Assembly (NCBI GenBank): GCA_031276835.1
Contig: JAISMI010000026.1
Location: forward strand, 1 to 6,709
Source of the DNA: Holosporaceae bacterium
Lineage (GTDB): Bacteria; Pseudomonadota; Alphaproteobacteria; UBA3830
Length of the DNA stretch: 6,709 nucleotides
Reading direction: 5' to 3'
A program made the position numbers and the translations under genes. Shown one piece after another: positions 1 through 6,476 of the stretch. Below the pieces are notes generated by a model that did not search any database, was not told the DNA's origin, and worked only from the letters and a program-made list of their open reading frames with translations. Numbering within the stretch: the first letter of the stretch is position 1; each line of letters begins with the position of its first letter.

Positions 1-147
1 CGCGTCTTTGCAGAGGTGGAAAACACTCTATTCAAAGTAACTCTGAAATATGTAAATGGAAATCAGCTTAAAGCCGCGCAGATACTGGGCATAAACCGAA
101 ATACTCTGCGAAGGAAAATACTAAATTTGGAGAGGAATAATACTTAA
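1..147 (+). CDS. ntrC: NtrC, nitrogen regulator, C-terminal Fis-type HTH (5'-truncated by window edge)
   Basis: The first 48 codons of the window, ending at TAA 145-147, are the C-terminal tail of an NtrC-type response regulator. What can be seen is the Fis-like helix-turn-helix: an EVENTLF helix, then NGNQLKAAQILGINRNTLRRK, which matches the very conserved NtrC ending (GNQ-x-KAA-x-xLGI/LNRNTLRKK). This part binds DNA at enhancer-like sites. The receiver and AAA+ domains lie outside the window, so sigma54 dependence cannot be judged. The gene sits directly upstream of ntrY in the same direction, the standard alphaproteobacterial ntrBC-ntrYX order, which supports NtrC over another Fis-family regulator. 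The reading frame is open from base 1 and there is no sign of decay. Confidence 0.88.
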   Translation, partial: RVFAEVENTLFKVTLKYVNGNQLKAAQILGINRNTLRRKILNLERNNT

Positions 148-202
148 CCTTCTTAAAAGAATAGTCTTATTTTTCAAAAGTTCTCGGGTACGAAATCATT
201 TA

Positions 203-2341
203 ATGTATTTATTTTTCGTGCTTTCCGTTGTTTCCTGCTTTGTCACCTACCTGTTATTTTCGGACGTAGAAACATACAACCGCAATTCTAGGGCGGTTAT
301 TTCCATACTCTATTTTGATATTACTTTTATTTTACTGCTGCTATTGTTGAGCAGCAACAAGCTTGTGGAACTTTGGAGCGGCAGACACAGCAAAGGATCC
401 AGGCTAACGATACGTCTCATATCTACTTTTTCGGTAATATCTGTGGTTCCATCCGTAATGATGTGTATTTTTTCAGCCATATTCTTTCACAACGGGGTGG
501 AGTCCTGGTTTAATAAACGAAATCAAACGGTGTTGCAGGAATCCCTCGGCGTGGCGGAATCTTATCTGACGGAACACAAAAAAAACGCCATTTGCGATTG
601 CATCGCCATCTCCAAAACTTTGGAATATCATTTTGAAAGAATGTCCAATAATTTTGAAGATAATCCAATTAGTTTATCAAAAAATATTGGCTTCCTATTG
701 GACGATTTGTGCGGACTAAAGAGCGTCGACGCCGCTATTCTTTTAGACTCCTATTTAAACGTAATCGCCCATTCAAAATATAGTGTTTCTCTTCATTTTC
801 TGAACGTCGACTACAAAAAACTTAAAGAAATGGAGAACTTGAACGAAAAAGGACTTATTTTAGATACTAACGATGAAAACGACTCTAAAAGTATCATAGC
901 GGCCTCTTGCTTTAAAAATTCAGATGAATATATGTATTTGATCATAGAAAAAAGCATAAATTCCGACATATTATCGCAGGCAAGAAACACGAAAATCGCC
1001 CACGACGAATATTTTAATCTGTTGAAGGATCGCAGTTCTCTGGAAATTGCATTTATCTTTATGTTTCTCGTGATGGGAATTCTGCTATTAATCGCCTCGA
1101 TTGCCGTTGCAATCATTTATTCCTGGAGAATAGTAAAGCCCGTCAGCAACCTAATTGACGTATCGGAGGACATAATCAGCGGAAATATGGACGCCCGAGC
1201 TGATGAAGACGGATCTTATGAAGAAATTAGGCTTCTGAGCAAAACCTTTAATCAAATGATGGAGCAGATCAGCAATCAACGGGAAGATCTCGTCAAAATC
1301 AACAAAAAACTCGACGAAAGAATGAAATTCACCGGCAGCGTTTTGGCCGGAGTTTCATCTGGAGTAATCGGAATAGACAATAATACTATATTTATATGGA
1401 ATACAGCCGCTGAAAAATTGCTCGGAACGTCCATTTCATCCGGCGAACGCATTGGAAACGTCTTTCCGGAAATAGAAGGACTGCTGCAGCTAATCAATCG
1501 GGAAGTTACTTCAATTCAAAAGGAAATTCAATTCCAAAAGGATAATAATATTCTGCTATTTTCGGTAAAAATAGAAAACATAGCGTCCCATAACAACGGA
1601 AGATTCGTAGTAACCTTCAACGACTTAACGGATATGGTCATGGCTCAGAGAAAGGCGGCCTGGTCGGACGTGGCTCGAAGAGTCGCCCATGAAATAAAGA
1701 ATCCTCTTACTCCAATTCAACTATCGGCCGAAAGGATTAGACGTAAGTATTTGCCTCAAATAACCGTCGACGCCAATATTTTCTCGGAATTGGTAAACGT
1801 TATCATACGACAGGTCGGAGACATAAAAAGATTGATCGACGAATTTAATTTTTTTGCAAGGTTGCCGGAGCCAAATCTAAAGGAATGCGATCTTTACGAT
1901 ATCTGCGGCCAGGCGGTTTTTCTAATGCAAAACGCCGCCGACGACGTGGAGGTTATATTTTCAACCGACAAGCAAAATAAATCAAAAATCAAAGCGGATG
2001 AACGATTGCTCCATCAATCCATAGTAAATCTAATACAAAACGCCATCAACGCGCTGTCCACCGCAAACAAAACCGATAAAAAGGTCTGGGTTTCGGTGAA
2101 ACAAACGCCGCCCAATATGATAGTCTCGGTAGAAGATAACGGTCCTGGTCTTCCTAAGGGGAAAACGGAATCTTTAGCGACTCCATATTTCACATTAATG
2201 CCCAAAGGAACGGGTTTAGGTCTGGCTATCGTGAAAAAAATAGTACAAGATCATAGAGGGGAACTAACCTTTGGAGAAAGCGTCCACGGCGGAGCAAAGG
2301 TAACAATGCTTATTCCATTTTCTATTGGGGTTAACAAATGA
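203..2341 (+). CDS. ntrY: NtrY, membrane sensor histidine kinase
   Basis: Sensor kinase of the NtrY/NtrX two-component system, acting in the inner membrane; it autophosphorylates and passes phosphate to NtrX. The 712 residues read in order: membrane segments at about 1-20, 32-50 and 70-95; an extracytoplasmic sensing region to about 280; a fourth membrane segment at 282-305; HAMP (306-360); PAS (about 375-480); a phospho-acceptor helix with VAHEIKNPLTP (His496); and an HATPase domain with N box Asn613, G1 box VEDNGPG (643-649) and G2 box GTGLGL (669-674). All catalytic boxes are present and length fits the family. The start at ATG 203 is the first ATG/GTG/TTG after an in-frame stop at 122-124, but it has no good ribosome-binding site. 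The open frame before it encodes a basic stretch (KRIVLFFKSSRVRNHL) that would suit a cytoplasmic tail before the first membrane segment, so the true start may be further upstream at a non-standard codon. The stop overlaps ntrX. Confidence 0.93.
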   Translation: MYLFFVLSVVSCFVTYLLFSDVETYNRNSRAVISILYFDITFILLLLLLSSNKLVELWSGRHSKGSRLTIRLISTFSVISVVPSVMMCIFSAIFFHNGVESWFNKRNQTVLQESLGVAESYLTEHKKNAICDCIAISKTLEYHFERMSNNFEDNPISLSKNIGFLLDDLCGLKSVDAAILLDSYLNVIAHSKYSVSLHFLNVDYKKLKEMENLNEKGLILDTNDENDSKSIIAASCFKNSDEYMYLIIEKSINSDILSQARNTKIAHDEYFNLLKDRSSLEIAFIFMFLVMGILLLIASIAVAIIYSWRIVKPVSNLIDVSEDIISGNMDARADEDGSYEEIRLLSKTFNQMMEQISNQREDLVKINKKLDERMKFTGSVLAGVSSGVIGIDNNTIFIWNTAAEKLLGTSISSGERIGNVFPEIEGLLQLINREVTSIQKEIQFQKDNNILLFSVKIENIASHNNGRFVVTFNDLTDMVMAQRKAAWSDVARRVAHEIKNPLTPIQLSAERIRRKYLPQITVDANIFSELVNVIIRQVGDIKRLIDEFNFFARLPEPNLKECDLYDICGQAVFLMQNAADDVEVIFSTDKQNKSKIKADERLLHQSIVNLIQNAINALSTANKTDKKVWVSVKQTPPNMIVSVEDNGPGLPKGKTESLATPYFTLMPKGTGLGLAIVKKIVQDHRGELTFGESVHGGAKVTMLIPFSIGVNK

Positions 2342-3711
2342 ACAACGAAACAATACTAATCGTCGACGACGAGGCGGAAGTTAGATCGCTGATATCCGAC
2401 GTGCTTTCGGATGAAGGCTACAAAACTTATCTGGCCAAAGATGGGCAAGAAGCCCTTTCGTTAATAAAAAATTCGCCTCCGGATTTGATATTTTTGGATT
2501 TATGGATCGAAGACGACGAATCCGCCGGCATGAAAATCCTCGAAAAAATACAGAAAATGCGAGTTGGAATTCCGGTAATTATTATTTCCGGACATGGAAC
2601 GATTGATATTGCCGTTCAGGCTATTCAGAACGGAGCCTTTGATTTTATCGAAAAACCTTTCGTCATAGATCGTCTACTTTTAACCTGTAAACGAGCGCTG
2701 GAAATTTATCGATTAAAAAAGGAAAACTCCACCTTAAAACTCAACAAATTTGACGTCGGAGTTTTTTCCGTTGGGAAGTCGCAATTTGCCTTATCCATAA
2801 AATCTACGCTGGAAAAGATCGCTTCCGCCAACAGTCGTGTTTTCATTAGGGGACGAGTCGGCATAGGAATGGATTCCATTGCCATGGAGATTCACAAAAA
2901 ATCCAGTCGAATGGATTCGCCATTTATTCACGTCAATTGTTTTTCCGACGATAAGGATAATTTCAGTAATGAATTTTTCGGTACGGAAAAATTGTATGGA
3001 TACATCGAAAAAGCCGACGCCGGCACGCTGTTTTTGGAAGACATAACAAAATTATCCAAAAGCTGTCAGGTGAAATTGCTGCAATTCCTTCAGGAAAACG
3101 CCTATCTTCTTGGTAATAGGAGGGTGCGTTCCGATGCAAGAATAATATGCAGTTCTAACGAAGACGTCGACGCTTTGTTAGCGTCTAACAGGTTTAATCG
3201 GGAACTATTTTACCGTTTAAACATAGTGAATATAGACGTTCCGAGCCTAAAAGATCGACGCGAGGATATTCTTCCGCTAATCGACTATTACCTGTCCAAT
3301 TCCGAAACCATTTTTGGATTGAAAACAAAAAATTTTACCGAAAGCGCCCTGGCGATTTTGCAATCCTACGATTGGCCTGGAAACGTCCATCAGCTAAAAA
3401 ATGTTGTGGAAAGCTCGCTAATTAACTCCATAAAATCCAACGAGATAGACAAAAACTCTCTGCCCTCCGAACTAACCTCAAGCGCCAAGGAGAAATTCGT
3501 TTCCCTCAACGTGGCTAAGCTCATTTCTCTACGCATAAAGGAGGCGAAAGAGTATTTTGAATCCGACTATTTGCGGGCTCAAATCAGTAGATTTTCCGGA
3601 AACGTATCCAAAACCGCCGAATTCATAGGCATGGAGCGATCCGCCTTGCATAGGAAATTAAAATCTTTGGGAATCATATCGGACAAAAACAAAAAGGTTG
3701 ATCAAAAATGA
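2338..3711 (+). CDS. ntrX: NtrX, response regulator with degenerate AAA+ ATPase domain
   Basis: Response regulator partner of NtrY; cytoplasmic, DNA-binding. The 457 residues contain a receiver domain (about 5-120) with acidic pocket Asp10/Asp11, phospho-acceptor Asp54 (FLDLW), Ser84 and Lys106 (EKPF); a central NtrC-type AAA+ domain (about 140-375); and a Fis-type helix-turn-helix (about 410-447, FSGNVSKTAEFIGMERSALHRKL). The receiver and HTH are intact. The AAA+ domain is not: Walker A reads GRVGIGMDS (172-180) with Met178 where Lys is expected, Walker B reads LFLED (231-235) with the D/E order swapped, sensor II reads WPGNVHQL with His351 in place of Arg, and the GAFTGA sigma54 loop is missing between FFGTE (213-217) and AGTLFLE. 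Alphaproteobacterial NtrX proteins often lack GAFTGA, but loss of the ATP-binding Lys and Arg is less usual. Its ATG overlaps the ntrY TGA (ATGA), with GGGG upstream as ribosome-binding site; its own stop overlaps trkA. Confidence 0.92.
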   Translation: MNNETILIVDDEAEVRSLISDVLSDEGYKTYLAKDGQEALSLIKNSPPDLIFLDLWIEDDESAGMKILEKIQKMRVGIPVIIISGHGTIDIAVQAIQNGAFDFIEKPFVIDRLLLTCKRALEIYRLKKENSTLKLNKFDVGVFSVGKSQFALSIKSTLEKIASANSRVFIRGRVGIGMDSIAMEIHKKSSRMDSPFIHVNCFSDDKDNFSNEFFGTEKLYGYIEKADAGTLFLEDITKLSKSCQVKLLQFLQENAYLLGNRRVRSDARIICSSNEDVDALLASNRFNRELFYRLNIVNIDVPSLKDRREDILPLIDYYLSNSETIFGLKTKNFTESALAILQSYDWPGNVHQLKNVVESSLINSIKSNEIDKNSLPSELTSSAKEKFVSLNVAKLISLRIKEAKEYFESDYLRAQISRFSGNVSKTAEFIGMERSALHRKLKSLGIISDKNKKVDQK

Positions 3712-5072
3712 ACGTTTTAATTTTAGGAGCTGGACAAGTCGGTTTAGGAGTCGCCAATTATCTTAGAAACCATAACGCCGAAGTCGCTATTGTTGAAAAA
3801 TCTCCGGAACTTGCCTTCGACATTAGAAATTCTTCTAATATAAACGTGGTTCAAGGGGACGCTCTTAACGCTGAGGTTTTAAAAAACGCCAACGCGGAAA
3901 ATGCCAGCCATCTAATTGCGACCATGTCCAACGATGAACAAAATATTGTCGCCTGCAAGCTGGCCGGATCCTTTTTTAACATAGGAATAAAAATTGCAAG
4001 AACAAGATCCCACTCTTTTCTTCGTAACAACATTTTTGAATTGTTTTTGAAGGATAATTTCGGAATTGACGCGCTGATACATCCGGAGTTGGAAGTGGCA
4101 AAATATATATCCGACGTCGCTCTGCTAAACGGAGCCTTCGACGTGATAAAACTTAGTCAAACGACGATTGTCGGCATAAAATGTCAGGATAATACGGATA
4201 TTATCAACACTACTTTCAAGCACTTTCAGGGCATCACGGATTTAAATTTATTCGTCCTTACCATTACCCGCGCCGGAGAGACGTTTTTTCCCACCGGCAA
4301 CGATCTTTTGCTGCCCAACGACGAAGTTTACGTCGCCATGGACTCCGCAAAAATTCCAGAAGTTTTAGCGATGTTCGGCCATAGACAAGGAAAACAAAAT
4401 TTCTTCGTCGTCGGCGGAGGAAGCGTCGGCGCTTTCACAATGAAAATGATTTCGGCCCAGAGTCCTGATTCCAACATCACCGTACTTGAAAAATCAAAGG
4501 AAAAAGCGGAGGAAATTTCCCAAGAATATCCCTATGCAACCACAATCATGGGAGACGCGCTAAATTACGATCTACTCCGCGAAATCAGCTCTGGAATAGA
4601 TACGGCGATTGTCTCCACGGATCACGACGCCGTTAACGTGCTATCCTCATTATTGATGAAACAATTTCAGGTAAAACGAATTTTAACTTTGGCCAAAAGC
4701 AAAAGCTACGACTCCCTACTGCCGATAAGTTCCGGTTGTTCCGTAATTAATCCCAGCGCTATTACGATTGAGACAATTATTCAAAAATCTCGTAATGGAA
4801 AAATTATATCGGCGATTCCGCTAAAAAATCAGACCGCTCGCGTAATGGAAGTCGAAGTAACCGAATCGTTTACCGGTCTGGAAGAATCCCTAGAATCTCT
4901 ATGGGAAAAAGATCGAGTTATCCCCGTTTTCGTCATAAGAAACGGCGGAATCATTCCAGCCAGAAAGGATACCATTTTGCAATTGGACGATCGCCTAATA
5001 ATTCTTGCGGCCAAAGATTGCGTGAATTCCGTCGAAAAAAGCTTTTCCAATTATTTATTTTCAAAAAACTGA
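3708..5072 (+). CDS. trkA: TrkA, NAD-binding regulatory subunit of Trk potassium uptake
   Basis: Peripheral membrane protein on the cytoplasmic face that gates the TrkH/TrkG potassium channel by binding NAD(H) or other nucleotides. The 454 residues match full-length TrkA, with two RCK halves. The first Rossmann fold has GAGQVG (7-12), an acidic Glu30 at the end of the second strand and the QGDA turn at 49-52. A first RCK_C-like region covers about 140-225. The second Rossmann fold has GGGSVG (236-241), Glu261 and MGDA at 281-284. A second RCK_C region ends in DDRLIILA, typical of the family. The start overlaps the ntrX stop by ATGA, with AAGG about 10 bases upstream, so it is the last gene of the ntrC-ntrY-ntrX-trkA operon, a conserved alphaproteobacterial arrangement. 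No trkH/trkG transporter gene is in the window. It ends only 11 bases from the convergent HIT gene and I see no clear terminator hairpin between them. Confidence 0.95.
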   Translation: MNVLILGAGQVGLGVANYLRNHNAEVAIVEKSPELAFDIRNSSNINVVQGDALNAEVLKNANAENASHLIATMSNDEQNIVACKLAGSFFNIGIKIARTRSHSFLRNNIFELFLKDNFGIDALIHPELEVAKYISDVALLNGAFDVIKLSQTTIVGIKCQDNTDIINTTFKHFQGITDLNLFVLTITRAGETFFPTGNDLLLPNDEVYVAMDSAKIPEVLAMFGHRQGKQNFFVVGGGSVGAFTMKMISAQSPDSNITVLEKSKEKAEEISQEYPYATTIMGDALNYDLLREISSGIDTAIVSTDHDAVNVLSSLLMKQFQVKRILTLAKSKSYDSLLPISSGCSVINPSAITIETIIQKSRNGKIISAIPLKNQTARVMEVEVTESFTGLEESLESLWEKDRVIPVFVIRNGGIIPARKDTILQLDDRLIILAAKDCVNSVEKSFSNYLFSKN

Positions 5073-5083
5073 TTGAACCGCTT

Positions 5084-5560
5084 TTACAATCCCATAGAGT
5101 CGGCGGTCTTTCTTATTTTGCTTGCTAGTTCGGCAAGATCCTCTATTTCTCCATGATATTCATGGGACGAAACATATCCTTCGTATTGGGTGAAAAATTT
5201 ATTGTAGTCCGTGTGAATGGGAGTCCAATTTTCCTGTTTCGTATTATGCAATGGAAAAAGTTTCGCATGAACATGGTTTATGCCGAATCCTTCATAAATC
5301 AAAGCCGTTCTCGCCACGTCGTCGAAGGCGGCGTCCAGAAGTTTTCCGACGATAGAGGCTTTTATCGTTAATTTGGACAATTCCTCGTCGGGAAGTCCAA
5401 ACGCATAGCTCGGAAAATGCTTTTTGGGTACGACTACAGACGCTCCCAACGTATTGGGATATATGGATAAAAAAGCCAAATGCTCGTCGTCTTCCCAAAT
5501 TTTATGAACGGGACTTTCTCCGGCGACTATTTTACAGAATATGCACTCGTTATTACCCAT
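5084..5560 (-). CDS. HIT-family (histidine triad) protein with H-x-H-x-K active site
   Basis: Cytoplasmic HIT-superfamily enzyme; relatives hydrolyse or transfer nucleotides (AMP-lysine, Ap4A and similar), but the substrate cannot be told from sequence. The 158 residues start with a CxxC pair in ECIFCKIVAGESP (Cys6, Cys9), followed by VVVPKKHF (His48), a combination typical of zinc-containing HIT proteins. The signature is GINHVHAKLFPLH (93-105): His96 and His98 fit the first two histidines of H-phi-H-phi-H, and His98 would be the catalytic nucleophile, but the third position is Lys100. The usual GHT/GHS before the second half is GAS here (39-41). Length is normal to slightly long because of a C-terminal helical tail. 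The start is ATG 5558-5560 (AGG about 9 bases upstream, weak). It is convergent with trkA and 55 bases downstream of another minus-strand gene, with which it could be cotranscribed. Confidence 0.9.
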   Translation of the reverse strand: MGNNECIFCKIVAGESPVHKIWEDDEHLAFLSIYPNTLGASVVVPKKHFPSYAFGLPDEELSKLTIKASIVGKLLDAAFDDVARTALIYEGFGINHVHAKLFPLHNTKQENWTPIHTDYNKFFTQYEGYVSSHEYHGEIEDLAELASKIRKTADSMGL

Positions 5561-5590
5561 AGAAAACGCCTAACCAATTAAAACGCGTTT

Positions 5591-5596
5591 ATTATA
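5591..5596 (-). promoter_or_regulatory. Possible -10 box of the HIT gene
   Basis: On the minus strand a perfect TATAAT lies 30 bases upstream of the HIT start, inside the gap between the 95-residue gene and the HIT gene. A good -35 hexamer at 16-18 bases spacing is not visible, so this is a weak promoter call. Immediately downstream, covering the expected transcription start, is the perfect 10-base palindrome AAACGCGTTT (5581-5590), a possible operator or chance. If the promoter is real, the HIT gene can be transcribed separately from its upstream neighbour. Confidence 0.3.
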
Positions 5597-5615
5597 TCCC
5601 AAACTATGTAAAAGG

Positions 5616-5903
5616 CTAGGCTAAATTTTTAGGATCGACGTCTTGAAAGGGCGTAGGAGAATAGACGCGAGTATTTTTTTCGTCGTTGGACGCTGAAAAA
5701 TATTCCATTTTATTTAAAACTCGAAAATTATTATCATCTTTTAAAGCTTTTTTCCGATCGTCGCAAACGCCGTTCGCCGCGCCTTGACGACGACGCTTTA
5801 TTCCTCCTCTTAAAGTTCCGGAAACGCAGGACCATAAATTTCTTCCGAACAGTCCCAAAACAAAGACCAAAACCATCAAAGCGAAAGTAATTTCATTCAT
5901 CAT
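5616..5903 (-). CDS. Unrecognised small membrane-anchored protein
   Basis: I do not recognise this 95-residue protein. It begins MMNEITFALMVLVFVLGLFG, giving one hydrophobic membrane segment at about 5-21, then an arginine/lysine-rich stretch (GGIKRRRQG, KK) and a hydrophilic tail ending in YSPTPFQDVDPKNLA. The basic residues after the segment suggest the tail is cytoplasmic by the positive-inside rule. There is no lipobox or clear signal-peptidase site. It starts with two ATGs (5901-5903 and 5898-5900) behind GGAA, so either may be used. Codon use (GGA for Gly, GAC GTC GAT runs) resembles that of the neighbouring genes, which argues for a real gene. It lies 55 bases upstream of the HIT gene on the same strand and could share a transcript. 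It could be a lineage-restricted gene. Confidence 0.55.
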   Translation of the reverse strand: MMNEITFALMVLVFVLGLFGRNLWSCVSGTLRGGIKRRRQGAANGVCDDRKKALKDDNNFRVLNKMEYFSASNDEKNTRVYSPTPFQDVDPKNLA

Positions 5904-5970
5904 AAAGTTCCATATTATGGAGAATTTAACAGCATTTCAGACGACAGTCCATATTATTTATTCGGAGGAG

Positions 5971-6036
5971 GGGATTGCCAATTTGATATAGTTTTTAATG
6001 GGCTTATCATGAAGATAAAGATGTTTAGAGAAGCGA
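5971..6036 (+). repeat. Imperfect direct repeat, copy 1 (66 bp)
   Basis: This segment begins GGGATTGCCAATTT and ends TTTAGAGAAGCGA. A second copy lies at 6592-6654 in the same orientation. By hand alignment about 50 positions match, with small gaps around base 6000; the matching blocks include GGGATTGC, AATTT, TATAGTTTT, ATCATG and TTTAGAGA. Near-parallel reading frames run through both (IKMFREA here, MKIFRDA in the other), but neither continues into a convincing gene. The pair could be the end of an insertion sequence, a small non-autonomous element or a duplicated regulatory segment. The IS481-type remnant begins only a few bases beyond this copy. Confidence 0.6.
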
Positions 6037-6041
6037 TTAAC

Positions 6042-6476
6042 TGTATGGTCCCTTATTGTGTAGGAAGAGCGGAAGAGTTGAAGTATAAATTAGAGTTAGA
6101 GGAGAAGGGGGATTATGGGACAGATATTACATGGAGGCGCCCGAACGACAGAGGCAGTACGTCGAGAAATACAAAATAGTAAAAAGAGCATAAAAGCTTT
6201 GTCGGAGAGGTATTCGATTAATCACAAAACGGTGGTTAAGCAGAGGAAGAGGGATTATGTTCACGATGCGCCTATGAGGCCGAAGGATCCTCATTCCACA
6301 GTACTTAGCCGCGAAGAAGAGGCGGTGTGCGTCGCCTTCAAAGAATTGCTGTTTTTTTTGTGTTATGCAACGGCCTCTTAAATTCGCTGTACATTTGCGA
6401 AATGACAAATAGCTTAGCAGATAAAAATCATGTAACTGCAAAAATAAAGTCAGTTATATTTTTTTTGCTCCTGTAA
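6042..6476 (+). mobile_element. Remnant of an IS481-type insertion sequence (limits tentative)
   Basis: The 5' part of an IS481-type element, marked by the transposase fragment at 6115-6381. The left limit is set tentatively at TGTATGGTCCC (6042), because IS481-family ends usually begin TGT; no matching inverted end (ACA with GGGACC before it) is visible downstream, so the right end is lost or outside the window. Recognisable similarity fades after about 6340. A weak continuation in another frame may run to TAA 6474-6476 (NSLYICEMTNSLA, resembling the family's SSLHRCLQRHGISRL). The element cannot move by itself: over 200 transposase codons, including the DDE catalytic region, are absent. Confidence 0.45.
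6115..6381 (+). pseudogene. IS481-family transposase, N-terminal fragment (broken)
   Basis: The first roughly 75 residues match the helix-turn-helix N-terminus of a common IS481-family transposase: MGQILHGG, TTEAVRR, a KALSERYSINHKTV recognition region, then HSTVLSREEEAVCVAF. In intact relatives, as I remember them, this continues as a RHTLLPLDDCLYALQ-like stretch and a DDE (RNase H fold) domain, for about 310-350 residues. Here the match stops at about 6340 and the frame ends at TAA 6379-6381 after 88 codons. A run of eight T (6352-6359) sits where the match fails and is a likely slippage site; a conserved Trp near residue 42 is also replaced by Gln. The start has a strong ribosome-binding site (AGAAGGGGG, about 4 bases upstream of ATG). 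The fragment lacks all catalytic residues, so it is a dead gene; at most it could make a short DNA-binding peptide. Confidence 0.82.

Noticed and set aside
811..1116. Minus-strand open frame of 101 codons inside ntrY
   Set aside because: It lies wholly antisense to a well-supported kinase gene, has no recognisable domain and is best explained as a shadow of the ntrY codons.
5035..5095. Possible bidirectional terminator between trkA and the HIT gene
   Set aside because: AAAAGCTTTT and ATTG/CAAT can pair, but the stems are short and AT-rich, or lie inside trkA, and no GC-rich hairpin with a T tract is present.
4901..5128. Plus-strand open frame of 75 codons across the trkA end
   Set aside because: It overlaps the conserved C-terminus of TrkA in another frame and runs into the HIT gene; its composition (Ser/Arg/Lys-rich) looks like a shadow frame.
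5292..5498. Minus-strand frame MGRRRAFGFF inside the HIT gene
   Set aside because: Same strand, different frame from the HIT gene, Arg-rich and without a family match; shadow frame.
6009..6179. Plus-strand 56-codon frame MKIKMFREA spanning repeat copy 1 and the IS481 start
   Set aside because: It runs across the likely repeat/IS junction and overlaps the transposase gene out of frame; no ribosome-binding site. Only the first few residues parallel the other repeat copy.
6127..6441. Minus-strand 104-codon frame opposite the transposase fragment
   Set aside because: It is antisense to a recognisable IS481 transposase N-terminus and has no domain of its own.
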